A stretch of 64,000 bases of DNA from Boswellia sacra (taxonomy: Eukaryota > Streptophyta > Magnoliopsida > Sapindales > Burseraceae): the NCBI GenBank assembly GCA_013180625.2, contig SNVD02013789.1, forward strand, positions 1 through 64,000, read 5' to 3'. The translations under genes and the position numbers were made by a program. A model generated the notes under the pieces. That model searched no databases. It was not told where the DNA came from and saw nothing but the letters and a program-made list of their open reading frames with translations. The first letter of the stretch is position 1. Each line of letters starts with the position of its first letter. Of this stretch, positions 21,690 through 31,544 are shown piece by piece.

Positions 21690-22418
21690 ATGTGTATGTG
21701 CATGGACTGAGTTGTACATGAGTTGCATGTGCATGAGCTAAGCCTTGTGTATTCAATGACCTACATATGTATATTCAATTGAACTGTGAGCTACATGTGC
21801 ACATGCTGGTGCATGATGTGGGCTACATGGCCTTGCATGAATTGCATGTGCTTAGCTATGCTACGATGTTGCAAGGATGAAGCTACACTACACTATGACC
21901 TTGCATGAATTGCATGTGTTAGTTCATGATCATATGACACTTAGCAACATGATCCTAGTCAAATAAAAGTGCCTTGTAGCATAGTTAGTAATGTGGGAAC
22001 AAGAAGATGGCATTCACGTGGTTTAATAATTAGCAAATAAAAGAACTAATGTAAAGCAAAAGTACTGACCCCACCTGGTTGAAGATGGAAAAAGCAATGA
22101 TGAAGCAACAGAGAGCAGCAACGGCAACAAGACTTGGTCGATGCTCTAGCAGTCTAAAATCTGCACAAGTTTAGTTTTAATCTAATGAGTATATATATGC
22201 TGCAGGAGAAACTTCTTCGATTTGATGATGCAATATTAAAATCTAATGCTCCCTCAAATGAAGCTAATAAATCAAGAATGAATACAAATTATCAAGAAAG
22301 ATTTGAATCATAAGCTACATGAAGCATGGGAGAGCAAAGCTATTTGGCAATATGGAAAGAAATTTTGAAAACCAAATTATAATATTTCTTTAACAGTAAA
22401 GATATATGAATTTATTCT

Positions 22419-22466
<48 letters not shown>

Positions 22467-22765
22467 GTCCCCAAGCCAGCCAACAAAATCCCACAAAAAT
22501 AATCGCCATACCCCCACCTATGTTAATTATTTCTAATATCTTGATTAGCCACCTTATCTAGAAGAAGCTTAATGAGTTGGTTGGTTAAGTCACTGCTAGG
22601 AACGTGAGACTAAGACTAGAGAGAATAGCCACCTTAGCAATGGCTTTACGTATGAATTGCATGTGCTTAGTTGGTGCATGAAGTGGCCTACATGGCCTTG
22701 CATGAGTTGCATGTGGTTAGGCAATGCTAAAGTGTAGCAAGAATGAAGCTACTCTACAATATGGC
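21690..22765. repeat. Dispersed GCATGARTTGCATGTG repeats
   Basis: Blocks of about 110 bp at 21820-21935 and 22650-22765 share GGCCTTGCATGARTTGCATGTG, then TTAG, TGCTA, and an AAGAATGAAGCTAC-like end. Partial copies lie at 21690-21740. They are direct repeats inside the CACTA 5' region. Confidence 0.7.
22427..22462. repeat. (TA)n microsatellite
   Basis: About 18 uninterrupted TA dinucleotides. Confidence 0.95.
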
Positions 22766-23529
22766 CATCATTCTCCTTATTTCGAAACTGGTTACTCAAA
22801 CAAGTGAGCTTGCTATATATTCAAAGTCTGGAACTAACTTAAACACGTGCTCTGCATATTGCATGACCAGCTTGCTATATGGGATCATTCGACAAAATAC
22901 TCAGCTTGATATATATTCAGCTTGCTTTCGATAGAATCAACTTCCAACGATATTCCCGCTGCATGGGATCAACCAAAGCAAGCTGAATATACATGCAGGA
23001 TGATCCAAAACAGATTGATATTTTCCTCTCTCTCTCTCTCTCTCTCTCTTTTTCTCCCTTCTTCTTCCTCTCGCAATTAATATCTATTTGAACTTTTTTT
23101 TTCCTTCAGGCTTTTATCTCAGCCGCGCTAGTGGTGAGCAACGATTCCCTTAAAGCTCCCTTTCGTAGTCCTACTAGACAAGAGCGAGTTGGTTAAACCG
23201 CAGATTGCACACATGGAATGCTGAACAAATGAGATGAGAAAAGCTCAGAACTCTTCTGAACAAAGCTCGGAACTCTTTTGAAAAGCTCAGAACACATGGA
23301 ATATACGTGCACTTGACTTATGGCAGCTTCATCAGATGAGAAAAGCTCGGAACTCTTCTGAACAACCCGACGGTGACACGTCCAACTACCTTAGTGTGTA
23401 GTCATTGAGCTCGGCCCTTAACGTCCTCCCCAATCAGAGTCTGGATAGACTTTTTATTAGGTCGTTGCTGTGCTGCAGGGCATCCCTTGGCTTCTCCTGA
23501 ATGCTGCAGGGCGCCCCTTGGCAACACGC

Positions 23530-23665
23530 AGAACCTTTGTCGACACGCAGTAGTAGCTTGCTCGATGGAGTCTTCAACCTCTGTCGACACGCAGCAGCAG
23601 CTTGCTCGATGGAGTCTTCAACCTCTATCAACACGCAGCAGCAGCAGCAGACTGAATGCTGCAGG
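23530..23665. repeat. ~44-bp minisatellite with CAG runs
   Basis: About 2.7 copies of a unit holding GTCGACACGCAGCAGCAG, then CTTGCTCGATGGAGTCTTCA and ACCTCT. The last copy has an expanded CAG run. Flanking CTGCAGGGC(A/G)YCCCTTGGC words are also duplicated nearby. Confidence 0.85.
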
Positions 23666-24711
23666 GCATCACTTTCGACCGACAGCTGTAGAAGCTGAGT
23701 GGGCACCAAAGGGGAAGGGGAAAGAGCTTTTCTGGTCCTTTATATGGATTCATTACTCGTAGCATATATATATATCTATGTGTGTGTGTGTGTTGAACAA
23801 TTGCCATAATGACTATACTTTTGCTTATTTTGTGTGTATAAAATCTAGGTATCTAAACAATATTCAAACAAGTTCATCCTAGATTAATGACTTTATTTCA
23901 CATTCATAGAGATTCAATATTACTGTTATTTTTCTCTTTTAACTGAAACCAACCACATACATCGGCAATGAATTCATTAAATATAAGCCAAGTAATATGT
24001 ATAATAAATAGGCAATAAAGACCTATAGCCTAGTAGTCCTGAAGTAGCTTGCCCACAGCAGTAGCAAATCTGCCAAGTAAAATGAAGTTCTCGAGCAGGA
24101 ATCTGCAGCGAGCTGAAACAAATGGCTCTGCAGCTAGCATGGGGCAAGCTTGTAAAATAAAGATACACTTTCCTTTGCAGTGGGGCAGGGGAGAACTATT
24201 CACCTGAACAGTCTCGTAAATGGCTCTGCAGCGATGGAAGAAATGCAGCTTTTTTCCCCAATAAAGCAGTAACTCACTTGATCTACACTCCTATCAATCA
24301 TGACAACGATGCTCTCTACTCCTTCGTTTGTCTGCTTGTTCTCGAATAGAGGGAGTGACACATAAGAGCTAAGCTGCGATTATAGATGGTCGAAGTTATG
24401 GAGGTTGGGCTGGGTTGCCAGAGCTGTGGAGGCCAATCGATCGCCAGAGGTGCTGCAAGTAAGGATGGCCGAAGACTGTCAAAAGGCCACTCAGGCGGAG
24501 TGTTGATGAGTGATGACACTGAAGATGGTGTAGACAAGGTGACTTAGGGATTTTAGGATTTACGGGATTTTGGGTTCAATAACTATTTTTTTTCTTTATA
24601 TAAGTAGTAAATTTCCCGGATTTCCCATTATATTAAACTTTATCGTTATCACCCCTATAAATTTTTATAAGTTCAAAGTTTTAATTTTTTCTATAAACAC
24701 CCTTCTAGACA

Positions 24712-24925
24712 TTTCGCAACGCGCAATATGCGCATGTTGTTAAATTTAATAGTTTTGGCAACGTGCATTTTTTGCGCGTTGCTAAATGATAAATTTCGCA
24801 ACGTGCATTTTTTGCACGTTGCTAAAAGTGTAGTTCAACAATTTTTTGCAACACACACAAATTGCGCGTTGCGAAAAACAACATTCAGCAACGTGCATAT
24901 GTGCGCGTTGCGAAAACTCTGTTGC
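24712..24925. repeat. Right subterminal palindrome array of the CACTA element
   Basis: Five copies of the same GCAACGYGCA...TGCGCGTTGC palindrome as on the left, some with a T-run in the loop. Confidence 0.88.
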
Positions 24926-24934
24926 CATTGCCTG

Positions 24935-24948
24935 TTTTTCTTGTAGTG
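24935..24948 (-). repeat. CACTA terminal inverted repeat, right
   Basis: Complement of CACTACAAGAAAAA, followed by AGC, the same triplet that precedes the left end. Confidence 0.95.
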
Positions 24949-24951
24949 AGC

Positions 24952-26329
24952 AACTCTAAGATGAGAATCATAGAGTATAGATTATCCGATCTTGGTCTTT
25001 TAATAAATTACTGAATGCTTGTATATTTAATATTAATTAGATTTAAGGTCCTATTTTCTTTCACCGATTTTAATCTTTTTGGGAAAGAATGATAATAATA
25101 ATCTCAAATTTTGTTCTAAATTTTATATCTCAAATTTTATATATTTAATTAATGATGAACAAATAAATAATTTATTGATATAATGAATGATATGAATAGT
25201 TTTAAATTCATTATATTATATTATGAATAGTACAATATCTATAACAAAATCTTACAACCAACTGCTTACAACCTGAGTTGACAAACTTCTATTCAATATA
25301 TAACTTTCTTTTCTCATTTTTTTTCCTTCTCAGTGAATTCTTATTAACTTAGATGGTAAGCAGTTGGTTGTTGGTGTAGCATTGTCCTTATATTATTTGG
25401 GACGCATAATTTTGAAATAAATTTTAAGAATAATGATACTCATCCCAAACTGTATCCTAAATTTTGTATCCAAAAAATGTGTATTCAACTAATACTTGTT
25501 AAGTAGATGTATTGATGATGTAATGATTTATTAGATCATCTCATTATCCATTCAATAAAAAACAATTTATTTGCCACATCATTTGAGATAAAAATTTTAG
25601 AAGTGTATCATTACTCAAATTTTATAAAATGCATCAGTATGCTTTCATAAATGCATGTTTATTTCAAAAAATATAAAAGCACCTAAAGTGCAAAGTTGTA
25701 TACTTAACCAATAAAATCATAATTATGACAGAGAACAATCAGTGTATATATAGATAATCACGTTTATATATATAATTTTGACACAAAATTAGACACAAAT
25801 TTTTAATAACTAATCAACAAAATCTAATTGTTAAGATAATTGATAAGTTGACAGCATTAAATGTAATTTGTTAACTTTCAATATATATATATATATTACA
25901 CACATACATTTAAAAGTTTGTGTTAAATAAATTATTGCCGTCGATCATTGGAGCTAAAACAATAATTATAAGAGAGAAGAATTTAGATGACGTCAATATG
26001 TTAGTGTTAGAGGTTTCCTTGGAGGAAAAAAAAAAGGTGAGTGAAATGAACAAATTAAATATGAATACATGCTAAGAATAATTTCTAGATGGATGCCTAT
26101 TATGGATAAGTATTGCATATCATACTTTTTATTCGATACACAAACGCGAATAATGAAAATAGAATAAAAACAAATCTTAACCATCAATATATGAATGATG
26201 ATGTGTAAAAGATCCTTAAAAATAAAACAAAAATTTGATCAACAGAAAATCTTTTACTTTTTACTTGACAAATTATATAATCCATGAGCACGAAGGCACT
26301 ATCATCCACACAATACTAATCTATATACT
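24952..26329. other. AT-rich intergenic, one MITE, no gene seen
   Basis: No coding frame is supported. The only structure is the small fold-back element at 25253-25372 and short AT runs. Confidence 0.6.
25253..25372. mobile_element. Fold-back MITE, copy 1 (~120 bp)
   Basis: The ends pair as inverted repeats: CAACCAACTGCTTACAACC on the left and its near complement GGTAAGCAGTTGGTTG on the right. A T-rich centre (ACTTTCTTTTCTC) separates them. A related copy lies at 28778-28884. It has no coding capacity. The superfamily is uncertain because target duplications are not clear. Confidence 0.75.
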
Positions 26330-28665
26330 ATGTCTCTTCAAGTTTCAGAAGCTCATAGCTACTTCTCACTAAAAAGCTAAGCAAAATATTAACTGCCAAT
26401 CAGTAAATTATCATCCTACCATTTCGGGAAATCATTTCCTTTTCTCATGCTTTGGTATCTACTTTGATTTATACACATATATAAAATTTACTAACATTTG
26501 CATGCAATCATTTTCATCTTCAACCTAGTTTATAGGCATCTCAAGCTAAAATTAAGCAATTCAAAACATTAACTAAAGCTAGCATCCATTAATTTCTAAA
26601 TATTGTTCTTTTTTTGTCTATAAAAATTAAAAGCAACTAAGATACATGATATATCTATGCATACACATGCGCACACACATATATAAATAATTAATGAAAT
26701 TTCATATTTGGTTAACAATGCATTATCGTTTTATTTTCCTGGCTAAAATCTTGTTTAGACTGTTGATGTTACAACTCAAAAAGAATTTGAAAGACTGAAG
26801 CAAGAAGTGAAAAGGATGTTAATCTTTATGCTGCCAGATACAGCTTTAAATAAATTGGGCTTGATTGATCTAATTCAGCGCTTAGGATTGGCATACCATT
26901 TTGATAAAGAGATAGAGGACGAACTAGAGAAACTCTATCATGAAAGCGATGACAATAACAATTTGAACACTGCGCTGCTGTTAGATTCTGATTACTTAGA
27001 CAACAAGGATACAATGTTCCGCATCGTGAGTGTGTCTCATCTCTTATATACAGATATAATGGCACCTGAAATTCACCAATGCTCTTGAATAGATTAATTT
27101 TCATCAAGTCTTTTATTGTAAAGCAGATATATTTAGCAAATTCAAAGGTGAGCATGGAAAGTTCAAACTTGTATGAGGTCGCACATCTTGGCATATTTAG
27201 AAAAGATGTCCTGGACGATGCTATAGATTTCACTACATCTCACCTCAAGGCAAGGTTAACTCAAGAAAGTCCTCATGTTGGACAACATATAATTCATGTC
27301 TTGAGCATGCCCCTTCGCAAAGGCTTACCAAGGTTGGAGGGAAGGCATTATATCAATTTCTACTCTGAAGAAAATCCAGAAAGTATCAGAAACTACTAAA
27401 GTCTGCAAAACTAGATTTTAACATGTTACAAGCACAACACCAGAAGGATCTAAGAGGCCTCATCGAGTAAGTTCCACTAATAAAGTTCTTAAACGGCTAC
27501 AAGTTCACCATAACATTATTAAATTAAGCAATAGAAAATTAAAAACAATGAGCTAGCATTGTAGGTGGTGGAAAAGTTTAGACTTTGCAAAGAAGATGCC
27601 ATACGCAAGAGATACAGTGGTTGAACTCCATCTCTCGATTATGGGAGTGTACTTCGAACCCCAATACACTTTAGGAAGAAGGATCCTGGCCAAAGTAATT
27701 GCCGTGAAATCCATTGTGGATGATACCTACGATTCTTATGGCACCCTTGAAGAACTTGAGATATTAACTGTTACTATCAAAAGGTCATTCTCTGAAAAAA
27801 TAATTAACAGATAATTTCTTTGAGCTTTAAACTTATCAAGATCTAGATTAATTTGTTCATTTTACACTAAATTTTATCTTCACTTAAGTTATTTTAGGTG
27901 GGATATTACCACTATAGATAGTCTTCCAGAGTACATGAAACCACTATACCATGCACTCATAGACATTTACATGGAAGCAGAGGAGGAGCTTTCGAAGGGA
28001 GGAAGATCATATAGTGTAGACTACGTGAAAGAAGAAGTAATCTATTTCTTACCCTTTACTTACTAATTAATTAGGTGCCAGCTCAAATTGAATTTATTTG
28101 TTTATGTCCCAGATAAAGCGACTAGTCGAAGGTTGCTTAGTTGAAACCACGTGGTGCAATGAAGGCTATGTTCCAGCCATGGAGGAGTATATGAAGATTT
28201 CAGTACTTATGCTTATAAAATGCTGGCAACAACCTCTTTCCTAGGCATGGGAGAGATTGCTGATTACAAGCAAGTCCTTAATTGGATCTCTAATGACCCA
28301 GAGATAATTGTAGCTTCAACAACTATTTGCTGACTCATGGATGATATAGTATCCAGAGAGGTATGGTACAATTAAATATATCAATGATCAATTTCCATGT
28401 TGATAGGACTTAATATATAGGAAACTACCGTAGTACAGAAAGATAAAAATCAAAAGTAAAAAGTAAAAGATTTCTCAATAGCAATTTTCTCTAAGTAATT
28501 CTATACATACAATCCACTCTATTGGTTGAAGATCTCATTCAAATAGTTGATTATTATGTCATTAACTATAATTTCCTTATTTATTGATTTTTTTTTGTGT
28601 GAAGTTAGATTTATAGATTCATTGTACATAAAATATCGCACATTTTCCTTGTATATTTTCTGGTG

Positions 28666-28669
<4 letters not shown>

Positions 28670-28705
<36 letters not shown>
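28670..28705. repeat. (AT)n microsatellite in TPS pseudogene intron
   Basis: A run of about 17 AT dinucleotides within the last intron of the terpene synthase pseudogene. Confidence 0.95.
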
Positions 28706-28710
<5 letters not shown>

Positions 28711-28777
28711 AATTAATGTTGATAAACAAATCCAAAATTTAATGAAATTATATATGTTAAAAAAATAATACTACACC

Positions 28778-28884
28778 TACAACCAACTCCTTGCAACCTG
28801 AGTTGGTAAAATTCTATTGGACATATAACTTCTTTCTTCTTCTAGTGAATTTTTGCCAACTCAAGTTGTAAGGAATTGGTTGTA
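28778..28884. mobile_element. Fold-back MITE, copy 2 (~107 bp)
   Basis: Ends TACAACCAACTCCTTGCAACC and GTAAGGAATTGGTTGTA pair with each other. The inner words (GAGTTGG..AATTCTATT..ATATAACTT) match copy 1 at 25253-25372. It lies in the last intron of the terpene synthase pseudogene. Confidence 0.75.
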
Positions 28885-29401
28885 GATGTAACCTTCCCTA
28901 TACTTAATAGTGTTAGACTTTCAACTCAAAGTCTATAACTTGATGTAGGAGTAAAATTCAATGGAGGAGGAAAAAATAATAATGGATAATAAAAATTACA
29001 TATTGAGTAAGATTTTACAACTTAGGCTGTCACATTTGATTATAAACTTTGGGTTATATTTAGATTGTAAATTTAACATTGCTATTCTACAATTCTTATA
29101 ACATGGTCAATCAAACATTGACTGTCAAAAATTTCTAAATTTTGCAAATCTTATATGCAGTTGGAGCAAAAGAGGAAACTTGTTGCCTCGATTGTGGAAT
29201 GCTGCATGAAGCAGCATTGCATTTCTAAGGAAGAAACAATCATGTTTTTCCCGAAAAGAAATTTCAATGCCCTTCCTTGAGCGCATACTCAATTTTTCAC
29301 GGGTCATCGATTTTGTATACAAGGATCATGACTGTTACACCAACTCATATAAGGTGAAAGATGAAATCCCTTATGTGCTCGTCGACCCAATTCTCGTTTG
29401 A

Positions 29402-30534
29402 GTAGTTCTCACCATGCACTTCAACAAACTAAGCACTAAAAATTTGTATGTTTAGTGAAGATAACATTTTACAATATCTAAAATCAATAATAAGTTGAAG
29501 TAATAGTGGTTTATCGAGACATATCTTCATGTGCAAGGCCTGCTCATGGTTATAGAATTATTATTAAAAAGGAGTAGTTGATTTTAAAACACATAATAAA
29601 AGCTAATATACTCCAAATTTTCTTCTAAAATCCCTTAACATTTGTCTTAAATAATTAAATCGCAAACATCCATGGAAACAATAAACTTTAGTCTTTGAGA
29701 GAAAATCTTGGTTTGCTATCTCTTTGAGCTCCCATCTCTTTTACTGTTCTGCATGGAGTTGAATTTTAATTTAATTTCTTATCTAACTTGAGCTTACCCT
29801 TATCTTCATATAGTTCCCGTTTGTCTACTTCTAGCTTCTAGTTTATACAGTCCATGCTAAACTCAAACAATTGAAACGAAGCAAATAAAAACATCACACG
29901 ATTTTCACTTGTGTAAAGAATAAAAATTAACTAGTGGGTGAGATTATTAAAAGTTACCATTTTTGAACGTATTAACCTATTTAATTCGATAAATCTTTAT
30001 CATTGATCTTTAATCTATGAGATACATTTGGAACATAAATAAAGTAGTTATTTAACAAAAAAAAATTGATATTTTTGCCACGACAGTGAATCATTTAGTA
30101 TTATTTGTTGTGGTTTTAGAGGGAATTTGTCTTGGATCCAAAATTTGAGTCTTTGTAATAGAAGAGACTATTGATGGTTATTTGAAAATTACAAATGAGA
30201 AATACATTGACACATGATAAACTTGTTGAAATAACTGGGAAAAATATAAAAAATAATCAAGTTGAGGGTGTTGTTTTGAGTTTTAGCTAAATCCTAAACT
30301 AACTAATTAATTCAAAAATTAAAAACATAAATAGAAGAGCTAAACTATGAGTATGAGATTTGATTTTAACATAATAGAAATTTATTTTCGTATAAATAAT
30401 TATAATTACTTTGCTGGGATTGCAAAACTTCCTATACAAATGATTTTTTTTTTTAAAGTAGGAATTAATATTTGATAAAATGCAAAAAAGTCAAAATATT
30501 GTAAAATTTTCCAAACTTAATCCCGGAGAGAACA

Positions 30535-30566
<32 letters not shown>
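29402..30566. other. AT-rich intergenic, no gene seen
   Basis: No supported coding frame. It ends in an AT microsatellite at about 30537-30566 that abuts the inverted-repeat element. Confidence 0.6.
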
Positions 30567-30568
<2 letters not shown>

Positions 30569-31117
30569 GAGAATCAACAGGAGCTACCTAAAGGTTTGGG
30601 AAATCATCAGTGATTGACAAGGTTTGATATTAAAAGAAGAAGAAAAGTAAGGATGAGGAAGAAGGGGGACGAGTAGGCGCAAAATCCATAATAGTGATGA
30701 CGGAATAGCATTGCTTTCTGAGAAGGCCCAAGTAGAGGATGAGAAGGAAGAGAGAGTTAAAGTGAAAAAGGTCAAGGAAGATGGTAGTGAGGATATTGAA
30801 GTTGGGGAAAAAAAAGGACAAGGAGAATGGTGCTGCAGAGACAGAAGTGGAAAAGAGGCATAAAGATAAGGATGAAGCACTCGGTTTCACCCGAAGCAAA
30901 GAAGTCTGTGAAGGTGAAGGAAAAAAGCCTATGGTTCATAAAGGTCATTGTAATATGACTTTCCCTACAGACTAAACAATAGCAAATGGCTTTCGTCAAA
31001 CAGGCGTGTTTGTTTTTTATTTCTAAAAGGTTGGAGGAATTTTTTGATTAAAAATGTCAAACCTTATCTATGACTAATGATTTCCCAAAACTCAAGGGTA
31101 GTTTACGATGATTGCCC
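30567..31117. mobile_element. 551-bp terminal-inverted-repeat element with captured sequence
   Basis: The first and last ~65 bp are imperfect inverted repeats: the left arm has GGTTTGGGAAATCATCAG and AAGGTTTGATATT; the right arm's complement has GTTTTGGGAAATCATTAG and AAGGTTTGACATT. Both start GGG. The middle reads, in the + direction, like a highly charged protein (SDDGIALLSEKAQVEDEKEE, then after a shift in an A-run KDKENGAAETEVEKRHKDKD). This could be a captured host gene fragment; I do not recognise it. No transposase is present and the superfamily is unknown. Confidence 0.6.
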
Positions 31118-31544
31118 AATTATTGTTATACATAGATTGTTGACTCTCTTTTTCTAAAACTAATCCTTGACTTGGGTACCGAAGTGTCCTCACAAGTATC
31201 TATACTAGCCCAGAGAAGAAGCCTCCTAAAGCATTTAGCATAAGGACATTGAAATAGTGCATAATCAAAAGGGTCCAAACATGACTAGTTAGCGGAGAAA
31301 TTTGCTCCTACAATCATTGATTAAAGAAAGAAATTGGAAAAATCTTGTCATAGCATATGGGTTGTTTTTAATACATGTTAGCACTAATAAATGGCAAATC
31401 AACATAGAAAGTGTGATATTTTAGTGGAAAAAAGAAAACGAGATATCGTAATTGCATGCATATCTACCATTTAATGTAATGTTATTTGGAATTTGTTATA
31501 AGATCCTTAAACTGAATGTTTTAAAAAATAAGATTAGGGAATTC
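31118..31544. other. Unassigned stretch, possible gypsy LTR scrap
   Basis: CTTGGGTACCGAAGTGTCCTC at about 31170 resembles the U5 region of plant gypsy LTRs, but too little is present to call an element. The rest shows nothing. Confidence 0.3.

Larger units (their letters stand above)
21421..24711. other. CACTA 5' non-coding region
   Basis: About 3.3 kb between the TNP2 start and the right subterminal array, without a convincing gene. It holds repeated TTGCATGAATTGCATGTGCTTAG-like blocks, a TA microsatellite, a CT-rich tract at about 23020-23060 and a minisatellite near 23.5 kb. Promoter and leader functions for the minus-strand transposase genes are likely, but no signal stands out. Confidence 0.55.
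15298..24948 (-). mobile_element. CACTA (En/Spm) DNA transposon, full-length but defective
   Basis: The ends match as inverted repeats: CACTACAAGAAAAA at 15298-15311 and its complement at 24935-24948. The 3-bp AGC flanks both ends (15295-15297 and 24949-24951), the target-site duplication expected for CACTA elements. The 9651-bp interior holds palindrome-rich subterminal regions, a TNP2-type gene and a second Ptta/En/Spm-type gene, both on the minus strand, so the element's 5' end is on the right. Both genes carry disabling lesions, so it would need help to move. Confidence 0.93.
26330..29401 (+). pseudogene. Terpene synthase pseudogene (TPS-a-like)
   Basis: A remnant of exon 1 may be MSLQVSEAHSYFSLKS at 26330. 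The RR-x8-W part is missing. Further exon-like blocks: 26759-27025 (LGLIDLIQRLGLAYHFDKEI), about 27120-27475 (LYEVAHLGIFRKDVLDDAI), about 27564-27786 with the metal-binding DDTYD motif, 27897-28037 (LPEYMKPLYHALIDIYMEAE), 28113-28361 with MDDIVSRE (NSE/DTE-like), and 29161-29401 (RVIDFVYKDHDCYTNSYKVK, ending YVLVDPILV). Splice sites are mostly kept. There are frameshifts in the second, fifth and last blocks, and a TGA replacing Arg just before the LMDD motif. Intact relatives make sesquiterpenes from farnesyl diphosphate. This copy cannot encode an enzyme. Confidence 0.85.

Noticed and set aside
26759..29401. Functional terpene synthase
   Set aside because: Multiple frameshifts, a stop next to the second metal-binding motif, and loss of most of exon 1.
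30584..30999. Minus-strand Ser/Phe-rich open frames
   Set aside because: They are the antisense of the charged GA-rich stretch in the inverted-repeat element; the + reading makes more sense.
31130..31230. Gypsy LTR U5 remnant
   Set aside because: Only about 30 bases resemble an LTR, with no primer site, boundary or coding part.
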